A DNA stretch of 64,000 nt, taken from contig CAMBMO010000001.1 of assembly GCA_945868805.1 (NCBI GenBank), positions 124,001-188,000 on the forward strand, in the 5' to 3' direction. Source of the stretch: Singulisphaera sp. GP187. Lineage in GTDB: Bacteria; Planctomycetota; Phycisphaerae; Phycisphaerales; SM1A02. Below the pieces are notes generated by a model. The model had not been told where the DNA came from, did no database searches, and saw only the letters and a list, made by a program, of their open reading frames with translations. Positions 37,766-45,711 of the stretch are shown here, one piece after another. How positions within the stretch are numbered: the stretch's first letter is position 1; each line of letters begins with the position of its first letter. The position numbers and the translations under genes are program-made.

Positions 37766-39541
37766 TCACGATCCAGGAGGTGGTGCCAAGGATGGCGCCG
37801 TCGACGGAGATTGCGAAACCGGTATGGCAGTCGTAGCGCCCTTGCTCGCGAGTAGTTCGGAAATTTCCTTGCCTGACGCATCCGTACGACGCTGAGCGAG
37901 ATCGAGCGCGGTTCGCCCCGTCGCGTCCTTGGCATTCAACTCGGCTCCAGCCTCGATCAAGAGCTTTGCCTTCTCCGTCGTTCCGGAGAGAGCCGCGAGC
38001 TGGATTGGTGTGTATCCCTGCTTATTGACCGAATTGACGTCGGCGTGCCTGTTGATGAGCAAACGGACGCTCTCCAACTTTCCGCTCCGAACCGCCCGCA
38101 TGAGGGCTGAGTCGCCCGTGACGCCATCCTTCACATTCAGATCGAGATTCGGATTGGCGGTCAGAAGCACAGCAACCGTCTCCGGCTTTCCGATGCCTGC
38201 CGCCCAGATGAGCGGTGTCAACCCATTGACATCGATCACGGACATATCGGCGCCCTTGTCGATCAGAATCTTTACGGTTTCGGCCGAACCGAGTCCGCAT
38301 CCCCAAGTCAACGGAGTGCCACCAATCGAATCGCGCGCGTTCAGATTCGCGCCGGCCTCGACGAGAAGTCGAGTTGCATCGACCGATCCGGTTTCGGCGG
38401 CCAGAGTCAAAGGCCCCTTACCAGTTCGATCTTGGGCATTGAGGTCTGCCTTCGCCTCGATGAGAAGTGTGATGATCTCTGCTCGGTTTTCGCGCGCGGC
38501 CCAGTGGAGCGCGGTGCGGCCGGTGTCGCCATCGACCTGATTGATGTTCGTTCCGGGAGCTGTAATCAATTCCTTCACCTTCGCTACATTGCCTTGCTGG
38601 GCTGCTAGGACGAGCTCGCTGGTTGGCTGACTCGCAGGACGTGGCGTCGCCGCAGGAGGCAGCGGTCGCTCACCGACCGCGATCGGTCGCTTGATCATGA
38701 CACTGACCGCCGATGCCTTGGGATGGTCGGTCGCAATTGTCACCTTCATCGCTCTCCCCTGCTCTTCCCACTTCGCCCAATCGATGTTCATCACATGTTC
38801 AGTCGATGCGTCGGGGTTGATGTTCAGAATCACCGGCGGGTTCACGCCAGTGACCTTGAAGGCTTGCCCATCGGCGGCCGCAACCACGAGCTTTCCATCG
38901 AGTTTTCCAGGGTCATTTGCCTTGGCTGGACCCTCGATCATGTCAGGAGAGATGGTGACATATGCCGCAACATCGCCTTCAACGGTCAGAATGATGGGCG
39001 CGGCGCCTTCGATCTGGAATGTCACTCGCTTCGAGAGCTTGACACCTTGCTTTGGTCCAGGCTTCAGTGTGATTTCCATTTCGGTCGATCCACCAGCTGG
39101 AATCGGATCCTTCGGCGCATTTGCCGTCGTGCATCCGCACCCTGGAATTGCCCGAGCGATCGTGACAGGTTTATCAGTGACGTTGCGGATGATCAACTTT
39201 CCAGTCTTTGGAATGTCTGCCTGCATTTCTCCCAAATTGAGGATGGCTGGTTCGAAGACAATCGGGGGCGGGCCCGACGGAACTTGCTGATCGGCAATCT
39301 GAGGCTTGGTACTCGCGAGCGCGTTGGCGTTCCCGGTCACGTCCGTGGTGGTCGGTGCCGACGGCTTTCGTCCCGTCATGTTTTGACTGGAGAGCAGTCC
39401 ACCCGACTCATTGCTCGGAGCTTTCTGAGGCACGACATCAGGCGCTTCAGTCGGTGGCGAACTCTGCGCAAACGCGATGTTTGCCGAAAATCCCGCAAGT
39501 GCGAGGACGGAAAGTAGACGCGGTGCTGAAAGTCGCTTCAT
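37766..39541 (-). CDS. Secreted DUF1573 protein with ankyrin repeats
   Basis: 591 aa. A signal peptide at 1-26 (cleavage near AFA-QS) is followed by a Pro/Ser/Thr-rich linker. A DUF1573 domain lies at about 95-185, with the conserved GCGCTTA segment (Cys135, Cys137), an immunoglobulin-like fold common in planctomycete surface proteins. The C-terminal half (about 310-560) is made of seven ankyrin repeats (for example GRTALHWAARENRAEIITLLI). The ATG at 39541 has AAGGAC about 10 bases upstream. Terminator at the end. Divergent from the Memo gene, with a palindrome in the 206-base gap. Probably a binding protein outside the cytoplasm; the partner is unknown. Confidence 0.9.
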   Translation of the reverse strand: MKRLSAPRLLSVLALAGFSANIAFAQSSPPTEAPDVVPQKAPSNESGGLLSSQNMTGRKPSAPTTTDVTGNANALASTKPQIADQQVPSGPPPIVFEPAILNLGEMQADIPKTGKLIIRNVTDKPVTIARAIPGCGCTTANAPKDPIPAGGSTEMEITLKPGPKQGVKLSKRVTFQIEGAAPIILTVEGDVAAYVTISPDMIEGPAKANDPGKLDGKLVVAAADGQAFKVTGVNPPVILNINPDASTEHVMNIDWAKWEEQGRAMKVTIATDHPKASAVSVMIKRPIAVGERPLPPAATPRPASQPTSELVLAAQQGNVAKVKELITAPGTNINQVDGDTGRTALHWAARENRAEIITLLIEAKADLNAQDRTGKGPLTLAAETGSVDATRLLVEAGANLNARDSIGGTPLTWGCGLGSAETVKILIDKGADMSVIDVNGLTPLIWAAGIGKPETVAVLLTANPNLDLNVKDGVTGDSALMRAVRSGKLESVRLLINRHADVNSVNKQGYTPIQLAALSGTTEKAKLLIEAGAELNAKDATGRTALDLAQRRTDASGKEISELLASKGATTAIPVSQSPSTAPSLAPPPGS

Positions 39542-39554
39542 GATCGATGGTGTC

Positions 39555-39582
39555 CTTGTCAGATTGTTCGTGCTTGTCAGAT
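39555..39582. repeat. Two direct 10-bp repeats before the DUF1573-ankyrin gene
   Basis: CTTGTCAGAT occurs at 39555-39564 and 39573-39582, 18 bases apart. On the minus strand the copy nearest the gene contains the AAGGAC ribosome-binding context. It may be a regulatory site or a chance repeat. Confidence 0.4.
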
Positions 39583-39637
39583 GGTTTGAAATTACAAATA
39601 GAAATCGACTCGAATCGATGCCAGACGAAACTGAAGC

Positions 39638-39678
39638 CAGATCAGTCAGTATAGACAAGCCCATACTCGACTGATCTG
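39638..39678. promoter_or_regulatory. Long inverted repeat in the divergent promoter region
   Basis: CAGATCAGTC-AGTAT and ATACTCGACTGATCTG pair over 15 bases with one bulge and a 10-base spacer. No T-run follows on either strand, so it is not a simple terminator. A TATACT hexamer on the minus strand lies in the inner part. It stands about 100 bases from the DUF1573-ankyrin start and 70 from the Memo gene start; best read as a possible operator. Confidence 0.5.
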
Positions 39679-39747
39679 AATCTCACTATCGGTCATTCGA
39701 ATCGGAACTTCACTCTGCTCGGCAGAATCGCCGATTTAGCCCCCCCG

Positions 39748-41004
39748 ATGGCAGATAAGCACATGAACTCTTCCTACAATTGCAACCCTATGGAATCGAT
39801 ACCAGCACATAGAGAGCGACCACATGTCCGTCAGTTCATGCCGATCCAAGTCGAGAACGCCGAGAAGAAGGTTTTCGTTGCGCTGAGGGATCCATCCAAT
39901 CTCAGGGGAGATGGCAACAGTCCGGTGATCCCACCGGAACTCCTCCCCTTGCTGACCATCTTCCAGGGCGAGCGAACAATTCAAGAAATCAGTGAAACAA
40001 CTGGAGCGCCGAAGGAGTTCCTCGTCCAATTGATCACGGTTCTCGATGACGCGGGGCTTTTGTGGGGTCCCAATTGCGATCGATTGGAACGTGAAGCGAT
40101 GGATCGTGTTCGAGAGCAAGGCGCGTTCCCTGCTGGTGCATCGGAAGCGGCGGGACAGGATCCCATCGAAGCCGCTGCGCGAGTTAAGGAGCTCCTGAGT
40201 GCGGCTGAGGATCCTGAACTCGAAGGTGATGTCCTTGGAATCATCGCTCCACATCTTGATTACGGACGGGGCGGAAAAACTTATGCCGCTGCGTACAAAG
40301 CTTTCGCGTCAGTCGGTCAGGTCGACCGAATCGTCATTCTGGGAACGAATCACTTCGGTGCTGGAGACGGGATCGTGATGAGCCGATTCGGATTTCAGAG
40401 CCCCTTCGGAATCTTTGCCCCTGACAGTAGCGTTCTCGACATGCTGCAAAGCAAGCTGGGAGCTCGGCTCTTTAAGGACGAGGTCGATTTACTTGGCGAA
40501 CACTCGATCGCGATTCAAATCCCCTGGATTCACGCCGTATTCGGTCTTGTCCCAGTGGTGGCGGCGCTTGTCACGAGTCCGTTGGTCCCAATGCTCGCCG
40601 ATGACGGAGCGCGGGTTTCATTTGACGAGTTCATCCCCGCCCTCCGCGACTCGCTTGCAAGTGCGCCAGGTCGCACTCTCATTGTTGGGAGCGCAGACCT
40701 AAGCCATGTCGGTCCACAGTTTGGCGATCAGACACCGATCGGAGCGGAAATCCGCAAGCAGGTTGAGTCGTACGATCGATCGCTCCTTGCGACATTTCTC
40801 GAGGGGAATCTCGAGAGTTTCCTCCACAAAGTCACGCGGGACGGAAATCACCAACGATGGTGCAGCATCGGGAATATGGCGGCAGCGAAGTTGGTCACTG
40901 GAGGACTCCCTGAACTTCTTGAATACTCACAGAGTCCCGAAGATCTCGACCCCAACGGCAATGCGCTCGTCTCGAGTGCCGCGCTCGCATTGATGAAGGT
41001 CTGA
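39748..41004 (+). CDS. AmmeMemoRadiSam system protein B (Memo family)
   Basis: 418 aa. The C-terminal two thirds are a Memo domain (residues about 165-418). It contains IIAPHLDYGRGGKTYAAAY, LGTNHFG, LLGEHSIAIQIPWI and VGSADLSHVG, which carry the conserved His residues of the metal site, and an ending NGNALVSSAALA. The N-terminal 110 residues include FVALRDPSN and a helix-turn-helix-like part seen in bacterial members. The systems with this name also include an AMMECR1 protein and a radical SAM enzyme, but neither is nearby. Starts at 39748 and 39790 are both possible and no ribosome site decides. It is followed by dtd after 8 bases. Confidence 0.88.
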   Translation: MADKHMNSSYNCNPMESIPAHRERPHVRQFMPIQVENAEKKVFVALRDPSNLRGDGNSPVIPPELLPLLTIFQGERTIQEISETTGAPKEFLVQLITVLDDAGLLWGPNCDRLEREAMDRVREQGAFPAGASEAAGQDPIEAAARVKELLSAAEDPELEGDVLGIIAPHLDYGRGGKTYAAAYKAFASVGQVDRIVILGTNHFGAGDGIVMSRFGFQSPFGIFAPDSSVLDMLQSKLGARLFKDEVDLLGEHSIAIQIPWIHAVFGLVPVVAALVTSPLVPMLADDGARVSFDEFIPALRDSLASAPGRTLIVGSADLSHVGPQFGDQTPIGAEIRKQVESYDRSLLATFLEGNLESFLHKVTRDGNHQRWCSIGNMAAAKLVTGGLPELLEYSQSPEDLDPNGNALVSSAALALMKV

Positions 41005-41012
41005 CAGATTCA

Positions 41013-41501
41013 ATGATCGCGGTCCTCCAGAGAGTCTCCCGCGCGCAGGTGACCGTCGAAGGGCGGGTGGTTGGCGCGATTGAACGCGGGCTTGTTGTGC
41101 TCTTGGGAGTCGCCACGGGCGACGACGGGCAGGATGTCGATTGGATGGCTCGGAAGATCGCTTCGCTGCGAGTCTTTCAAGACGCTGCGGGGAAAATGAA
41201 CTTCGACATTCGACAGATCAATGGCTCGATCCTGCTCGTGAGCCAATTCACACTCCTCGCTGATCTTTCGGGAGGAAATCGGCCGAGTTTCACTCTCGCC
41301 GAAGAGCCTTCTTTGGCGCGCAGGCGAATCGAAGAGGTAGCCACGCATTTGAAGACGAGTGGTATTGCAGTCGCACAGGGCGAGTTTGGCACGTCGATGC
41401 TGGTGACACTCGATAACGACGGCCCCGTCACGATTCTGTTGGACTCACGCTCGAGACCGACCGGAAGCAACCCGACAAACTCGAGCGAACGCTTGAAATA
41501 A
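41013..41501 (+). CDS. dtd: D-aminoacyl-tRNA deacylase
   Basis: Removes D-amino acids mischarged on tRNA. 162 aa. The conserved SQFTLLADLSGGNRPSF and the C-terminal NDGPVTILL (family NxGPVT, part of the catalytic pocket) are both present, and the start MIAVLQRVSRAQVTVEG is typical. It lies 8 bases after the Memo gene, likely co-transcribed. The stop codon overlaps the T-run of a terminator acting on the opposite strand. Confidence 0.96.
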   Translation: MIAVLQRVSRAQVTVEGRVVGAIERGLVVLLGVATGDDGQDVDWMARKIASLRVFQDAAGKMNFDIRQINGSILLVSQFTLLADLSGGNRPSFTLAEEPSLARRRIEEVATHLKTSGIAVAQGEFGTSMLVTLDNDGPVTILLDSRSRPTGSNPTNSSERLK

Positions 41502-41536
41502 AAAGAGCCCGCCGCAAACAGATTCGCGACGAGCTC
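41500..41536 (-). terminator. Possible terminator for minus-strand transcripts
   Basis: GAGCCCGCCGC and GCGACGAGCTC pair over 11 bases with two mismatches and a 10-base loop; on the minus strand five T follow. The nearest upstream minus gene is the uracil-DNA glycosylase, 246 bases away, so the 3' region would be long. Confidence 0.45.
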
Positions 41537-41781
41537 CTCGTGGGGGTTTGTCTCAAACCGAATCAGGTTCTTTCCGCATCCAGCATGATCCAGCATGATC
41601 ATGACCGAAGCGGACGGTTTGGTAGAAACCCGACAATCGCGCGCAAGAACTCTGGAATCCCGTCCAGAACATTCATGCAGTCCACTTTCCATTCCTCCAT
41701 CACTCATACGGACGGGATCGAGTCAAAGATGCGGGAAATCCAGTTGAATCATGTCCAACCCCATAGTCGGTTCGGTATGAC
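41502..41781. other. 280-base gap between dtd and the uracil-DNA glycosylase
   Basis: Both flanking genes end here. On the minus strand, before the terminator, there is a 33-codon frame at 41599-41700 (MEEWKVDCMNVLDGIPEFLR...) that starts with ATG and has a helical, amphipathic look, but no clear ribosome site. A 10-bp unit CAGCATGATC is directly repeated at 41581-41600, just past the stop of that frame. I see no known RNA. Confidence 0.4.
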
Positions 41782-42585
41782 TCAAACTGACTGCGACGTG
41801 GACTGCGCCAGAAACTGCGCCACAGCCTTGAGATCTGACCACACTTCTTGTCGCGTCTGGAGCGTGTAGTTCCGCAACAAGTACGCCGGGTGATACGTAG
41901 GCATGAGAGCGATCGATGCCCTTTGGCTCTGCGCCTGTGGCGCCCACTCTGCCCAAATGCCCCTCAACTTCGTGATCCCCGTTTCTACCTTGAGCAGGAG
42001 TTTGGTCGCTGGTCCTCCGAGTGTCACAATGACCTTCGGATTGACAATGAGCAACTGCTGCTCGAGATAGGGTCCACATCGCTGGATTTCAATCGGGAGC
42101 GGGATGCGATTCTCCGGCGGTCGACTTTTCAGCACATTCGCGATGTAACAATCCTCGCGACGAAGTCCGATTGATCGGATCATCTCGTCAAGCTTTTGCC
42201 CAGCGCGACCGACGAAGGGTCGACCAACGCGATCTTCTGTTTCGCCGGGTGCTTCCCCCACGAAGAAAATGTCCGCGTTGGGATTTCCTTCGCCGAAAAC
42301 TGTCTGAGTGTGGGTTCGCGCAGAAGTGCAGTGCGGGCACTCGAGATCGTGACGATGACGCAACTCATCGAGCATTCGGCTTTGCTCGGAGACTTCGGAT
42401 CTTGTCTCTCGCGGAGCGATTTCCAGTCGAACAACTTCGGGTTGCACGAAGGGTTTAAGGACAGCCTGCCTGATGGGCAAATCTGCGGTACCGAGGAGCA
42501 GGTCTGTTTCGATGGACTGCCTGGCAGCCTTGGAATCGAGCTTGGAATCGAGCTTGGAATCGAGCTTGTCCAAAGTTGCTCCCAT
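41782..42585 (-). CDS. Uracil-DNA glycosylase, family 4
   Basis: Removes uracil from DNA. 267 aa. The motifs are GEAPGETEDRVGRPFVGRAGQKL (motif 1), the NVLKSRPPENR segment, and MPTYHPAYLLRN (motif 2). Family 4 enzymes bind a 4Fe-4S cluster by four cysteines; here C83 and C86 (CPHC) and C170 (RCGPYL) are present, but the third ligand position after NVLK is Ser154. The N-terminal 80 residues are an extension with the KLDS tandem repeat (residues 7-18). The ATG at 42585 is preferred over a TTG five codons up. Located between dtd and an unknown gene. Confidence 0.9.
   Translation of the reverse strand: MGATLDKLDSKLDSKLDSKAARQSIETDLLLGTADLPIRQAVLKPFVQPEVVRLEIAPRETRSEVSEQSRMLDELRHRHDLECPHCTSARTHTQTVFGEGNPNADIFFVGEAPGETEDRVGRPFVGRAGQKLDEMIRSIGLRREDCYIANVLKSRPPENRIPLPIEIQRCGPYLEQQLLIVNPKVIVTLGGPATKLLLKVETGITKLRGIWAEWAPQAQSQRASIALMPTYHPAYLLRNYTLQTRQEVWSDLKAVAQFLAQSTSQSV
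42530..42565. repeat. 12-bp tandem repeat near the uracil-DNA glycosylase start
   Basis: TTGGAATCGAGC is repeated three times exactly. Read on the minus strand it codes KLDS three times in the N-terminal extension of the glycosylase. Confidence 0.9.
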
Positions 42586-42615
42586 TCGAAGGCAGCCCAA
42601 AGGAAGGCGTGATGC

Positions 42616-43266
42616 TCACTTCGGCTTGCGCGCGACGGGCTTGCTTACCGAATCGTTGACGGAGTGCCCGGTGGGCGACGGGGTCCCCTTCAATGCAGGT
42701 TTCGCGACACCCTTGACTGGTTGGTCGTCCTGAAACATCGATTGGGTTCGAAGGACCATCCCGCAATCGCTGCGAAGGTGCCAACTTTGGACATGGATCG
42801 CAGAGCGATTTCGCTGAATATCAACGACTGCGAGGTTGGCTTTTCCTGTGGTCGGATCGGTCCAGTCGCAGACGAGAGACTCATTCACTCGCGCATGCGT
42901 GAGCATTTCCTTGTATGTCCCGATGTACAAGTGCTCTGCCAGTGTTTCGGTTTGCACAGTCGTCATGTAACTCAGAGTTTCGGAAATTCTCTCTTCGTGA
43001 TCGTGTTCACCCGCACATGGAACATTTGTGGAGAGCCCGCGCTCGGGGAGATTCTGGGGGTGGTCTGTCACAATCTCGCAAATGCAAACTTTGTCCTGCT
43101 GAAATCGAATGCAATGCCCTCCGCGGAATATCCATGCCTCCGCCTCAATTCCAGCGTTTTCGAGACGCATACGACTTTCGATCGCGAAGAATTCTGGGTG
43201 AATCGCTTTGCGATACAGGAGCATGGTGTACGACTGAAGACTGTTGGATTTGAGAATGGGGTTCAT
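42616..43266 (-). CDS. Hypothetical protein
   Basis: 216 aa from the ATG at 43266; the frame starts 17 codons earlier. The N-terminal 180 residues look globular (YTMLLYRKAIHPEFFAIESRM, WIFRGGHCIRFQ, YIGTYKEMLTHARV), while the last 35 are a basic, Pro-rich tail (KGTPSPTGHSVNDSVSKPVARKPK). HPEFF near the start is reminiscent of DUF2617 proteins, but I am not certain. A possible promoter (TTGATT, 16 bases, TAGACT) lies within the upstream frame and would leave almost no leader. The gene is followed by the uracil-DNA glycosylase after 30 bases. Function unknown. Confidence 0.75.
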   Translation of the reverse strand: MNPILKSNSLQSYTMLLYRKAIHPEFFAIESRMRLENAGIEAEAWIFRGGHCIRFQQDKVCICEIVTDHPQNLPERGLSTNVPCAGEHDHEERISETLSYMTTVQTETLAEHLYIGTYKEMLTHARVNESLVCDWTDPTTGKANLAVVDIQRNRSAIHVQSWHLRSDCGMVLRTQSMFQDDQPVKGVAKPALKGTPSPTGHSVNDSVSKPVARKPK

Positions 43267-43402
43267 GACAGTTTCGAGTCTAACGATTCTCTTTTGTGAA
43301 TCAACCTTTTTATGCATGCAATTTCATCATCCTGTGTTTGGAGGGCGTCCTGATCGCAAGTACTTGTGACAGCAGTGCTTTGTTCATCGGGAAATTGGCG
43401 GG

Positions 43403-43432
43403 AAAAGAGGGCGGACCCTTGCGGATCCGCCC
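43403..43432 (-). terminator. Terminator of RNase P RNA
   Basis: On the minus strand GGGCGGA and TCCGCCC form a 7-bp stem around TCCGCAAGGG, followed by TCTTTT. It begins four bases after the end of the RNase P RNA. Confidence 0.75.
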
Positions 43433-43435
43433 AAC

Positions 43436-43815
43436 GCGTGTGGTCGTAAGCCGAATTCTGTCCCCTTTCGGGTGGCAATCATTTCTCTCTGGACCACCGT
43501 TACCGATGGCCTCGAAGCACGCTACCCGTCCTCGACCTGCGGACAGCAGGTGGCGGACGAGCCGCCAGAGGACTGCTTGCGCTTGCACGCGGTGGGGTTT
43601 GCCATGCCTCCATCGTCGCCGATGGAGCGGTGCGCTCTTACCGCACCTTTTCACCCTTACCGTTGCCTGACGGCACCGGCGGTTTCTATTCTGTGGCACT
43701 GTCCCGAGCTTGCGTCAAAGCTGGTGGCCGTTAGCCACCACCGTGTCCTGCCGTGTTCGGACTTTCCTCGCCCGACGGTTGTCGGGGGCGATTGCCTGAC
43801 CACGGCTACAGGGTA
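43436..43815 (-). ncRNA. rnpB: RNase P RNA, bacterial type A
   Basis: Catalytic RNA of RNase P, which trims tRNA 5' ends. On the minus strand the universal block GAGGAAAGTCCGAACAC occurs near the 5' end (about 43769-43753), followed by GGTAAGGGTGAAAAGGTGC. The block ACAGAATTCGGCTTACG closes the 3' end (about 43463-43447), and the P1 strands GTGGTC and GACCAC pair. The length of about 380 bases and the order of blocks are normal. The 5' end is not exact. A terminator follows. The next gene upstream is rplU. Confidence 0.95.
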
Positions 43816-44094
43816 GTCGCAGACTCAATTCGTTGCGAACGCATCTGGAGAGACTGTCGTCGTGAAGCCGGGAGAGCCGCGAGGTCGAATCCAATGACGT
43901 GAGTCTGGTCGTCGCATAAGTACTGCGGCCCAGTGCATCCGAATTGTTCATGCGATGGCAACATCATGCGGAGTGTCGCGCATTCGTGGAAGCGACGTGC
44001 CTGAGCGCTTTCACAGTCGAGTCGGAACCGACACTCAAGCTTGCTGAAATTCTTGTTGGCTAAGAACTGAACGGGACGAGCGAACGCCCTTCGA
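43816..44094. other. 279-base gap between rnpB and rplU
   Basis: This must hold the rnpB promoter on the minus strand, but I find no clear hexamer pair. The minus-strand frame ending at 43806 is open for about 95 codons back into the end of rplU. It has a start only at the double ATG at 43967 (about 53 residues, MMLPSHEQFGCTGPQYLCDD...). There is no ribosome site and its end overlaps the 5' end of rnpB, so I do not call it a gene. rpmA, which normally follows rplU, is absent. Confidence 0.5.
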
Positions 44095-44415
44095 TCACTG
44101 CGCGATGTCAGAAATCTTCACTTGAACATACGACTGCCGATGCCCCTGCTGCTTTCGGTAGCCCTTGCGTCTGCTGTACTTGTTCAAAGTTGTCTTTGCA
44201 CCGCGCTTGAGACCAATGATCTCCGCAGTCACCGAAGCGTTCGAGAGGTATGGAACACCGATCGAAGCGACAGTTCCATCTTCCTTGCCGATCGCGAGCA
44301 CCTTGTCGAAGGTCAACGTCTTCGAGCCCTCTGGGATCTTGCGGAGATCCACATCGATGACATCATCCTTGCGAACCATAATCTGAGTGCCACTGTCTTC
44401 AATGATCGCGTACAT
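44095..44415 (-). CDS. rplU: Large ribosomal subunit protein bL21
   Basis: Ribosomal protein L21, 106 aa (family 100-110). The start MYAIIEDSGTQ and the segment GTVASIGVPYLSNASVTAEI are characteristic, as are the conserved KYSRRKGYRKQQGHRQSY and VQVKISDI at the end. The ATG at 44415 was chosen over one seven codons up for its family N-terminus. rpmA (L27) usually follows in one operon, but here the next minus-strand element is rnpB. A possible promoter lies inside the end of the aminotransferase gene. Confidence 0.96.
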   Translation of the reverse strand: MYAIIEDSGTQIMVRKDDVIDVDLRKIPEGSKTLTFDKVLAIGKEDGTVASIGVPYLSNASVTAEIIGLKRGAKTTLNKYSRRKGYRKQQGHRQSYVQVKISDIAQ

Positions 44416-44424
44416 GGGGCGCAA

Positions 44425-44453
44425 AGCATACCTCAATGCGCGGATTTCGCCAA
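44425..44453 (-). promoter_or_regulatory. Possible rplU promoter
   Basis: On the minus strand TTGGCG and TATGCT are 17 bases apart (44453-44425). The start would fall near 44418, only a few bases before the rplU ATG, so the mRNA would be almost leaderless; no Shine-Dalgarno is seen at rplU, which agrees. Confidence 0.35.
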
Positions 44454-45620
44454 GAGGCTAAGCGGTTGGGCGTTGAGGCGTCTTCGCGCTTCACGCATCG
44501 TCTCCTCCCGCTTGCAGAACGCGAATCGGAGCCAACGCCGGTCGGGATTGTCTTGATCGTAAAAGGCGCTCGCAGGGATTGTGGCGATTCCTGCCTTCAC
44601 GAGCGACTTCGCCGCAGTGACATCGTCCGAAAATCCCGCGCCGAGCGCGTCGGCAAGGATGAAGTACGAGCCTTCTGGATGGATGCAACGAAACCCGACC
44701 CCTTCGAGCGTCTCAAGCATGAATGCTCGTCGATCCGAGTAGTCGCGACGAAGGTCGATCAAGTATCGATCGTCTTCGCAAATGGTATTCAGAGCCTCGG
44801 CTGCGGCGCGCTGGAGCGGTGTCGGAGCGCAAAATGTCAGAAACTGGTGGGCTCCGCGAATCGCGCGCGTGATCGATTCCGGCGCGACCGCCCAACCGAT
44901 CTTCCAACCGGTGAACGAAAATGTCTTGCCGAGGCTCCCGAGGACGATCGTGCGCTCGCGCATCCCGTCCAATGACGCGATGGAACGATGCGGGCGCGCA
45001 TACGTGATCTGATCGTAGACCTCGTCGGAGAGAACGAGCGCATCGAATTCTTTCGCAAGGCGTGCGACGACACCAGCTTCGTCGTCATCGAACATTCGTC
45101 CCGTCGGATTGTGAGGCGAATTGAAAAGAATCGCGCGAGTTCGCGTGGAAAAAGCGGGTCGTAGGAGCGCGTCGGTTATGCGAAAGTCGGGGCCCTCCAA
45201 TCGCACGCGACGCGAGATCCCCCCCGACATCGCGACGCAAGCGGCGTACGAGTCGTACGACGGGTCGACAATGACGACTTCGTCACCGGGATTGAGCAAT
45301 CCCAGCAACGTTGCAGCAACTGCTTCCGTGCACCCTGCCGTCACGGTGACTTCACGATCGGGATCGGCTGAAAAACCTGCTGTTAGTGCGACGGATCGTG
45401 CGATTGCTCGATTGGTTTCGGGTAGCCCAAACGCTCGCGAATACTGGCCGAATCCCTCCTCGATCGCACGCTTGGCTGCTTCTTTCACGAAATTCGGTCC
45501 GTCAAAATCGGGGAATCCCTGCCCGAGATTGATCGCTTTGTATTCGACAGCCAAACGACTCATCGTGCTGAAAATGGACTCCCCAAATGGCGCAAGTCGA
45601 TCGCTGATGTGCTTGGTCAT
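44433..45620 (-). CDS. PLP-dependent aminotransferase class I/II
   Basis: 395 aa. The fold type I markers are INLGQGFPDFDGP, PHNPTGRMF, LSDEVYDQITY, and SLGKTFSFTGWKIGW with the PLP lysine in LGKT. The sequence is nearest to kynurenine/methionine aminotransferases such as YbdL. The frame extends 41 codons upstream over the divergent start of the RluA gene; I chose the ATG at 45620, giving MTKHISDRLAPFGESIFSTM, as in the family. The exact amino-donor is unknown. rplU follows after 17 bases on the same strand. Confidence 0.93.
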   Translation of the reverse strand: MTKHISDRLAPFGESIFSTMSRLAVEYKAINLGQGFPDFDGPNFVKEAAKRAIEEGFGQYSRAFGLPETNRAIARSVALTAGFSADPDREVTVTAGCTEAVAATLLGLLNPGDEVVIVDPSYDSYAACVAMSGGISRRVRLEGPDFRITDALLRPAFSTRTRAILFNSPHNPTGRMFDDDEAGVVARLAKEFDALVLSDEVYDQITYARPHRSIASLDGMRERTIVLGSLGKTFSFTGWKIGWAVAPESITRAIRGAHQFLTFCAPTPLQRAAAEALNTICEDDRYLIDLRRDYSDRRAFMLETLEGVGFRCIHPEGSYFILADALGAGFSDDVTAAKSLVKAGIATIPASAFYDQDNPDRRWLRFAFCKREETMREARRRLNAQPLSLLAKSAH

Positions 45621-45711
45621 AATGTCGAGAATGGGTCCTGATGTCCCAGGGCCGATGGGTCGATTCGCTCGCAGGTAGACATCTTTGCCAACACTCTGAG
45701 ATGATACGGAT

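Noticed and set aside
9380-42565. Tandem repeats as a possible CRISPR array
   Set aside because: Units are 10-13 bp, directly adjacent without spacers, and differ in sequence between loci; no cas genes are present.
43806-43967. 53-codon minus-strand frame MMLPSHEQFGC...
   Set aside because: It overlaps the RNase P RNA 5' end and has no ribosome site; kept only as a note in the gap entry.
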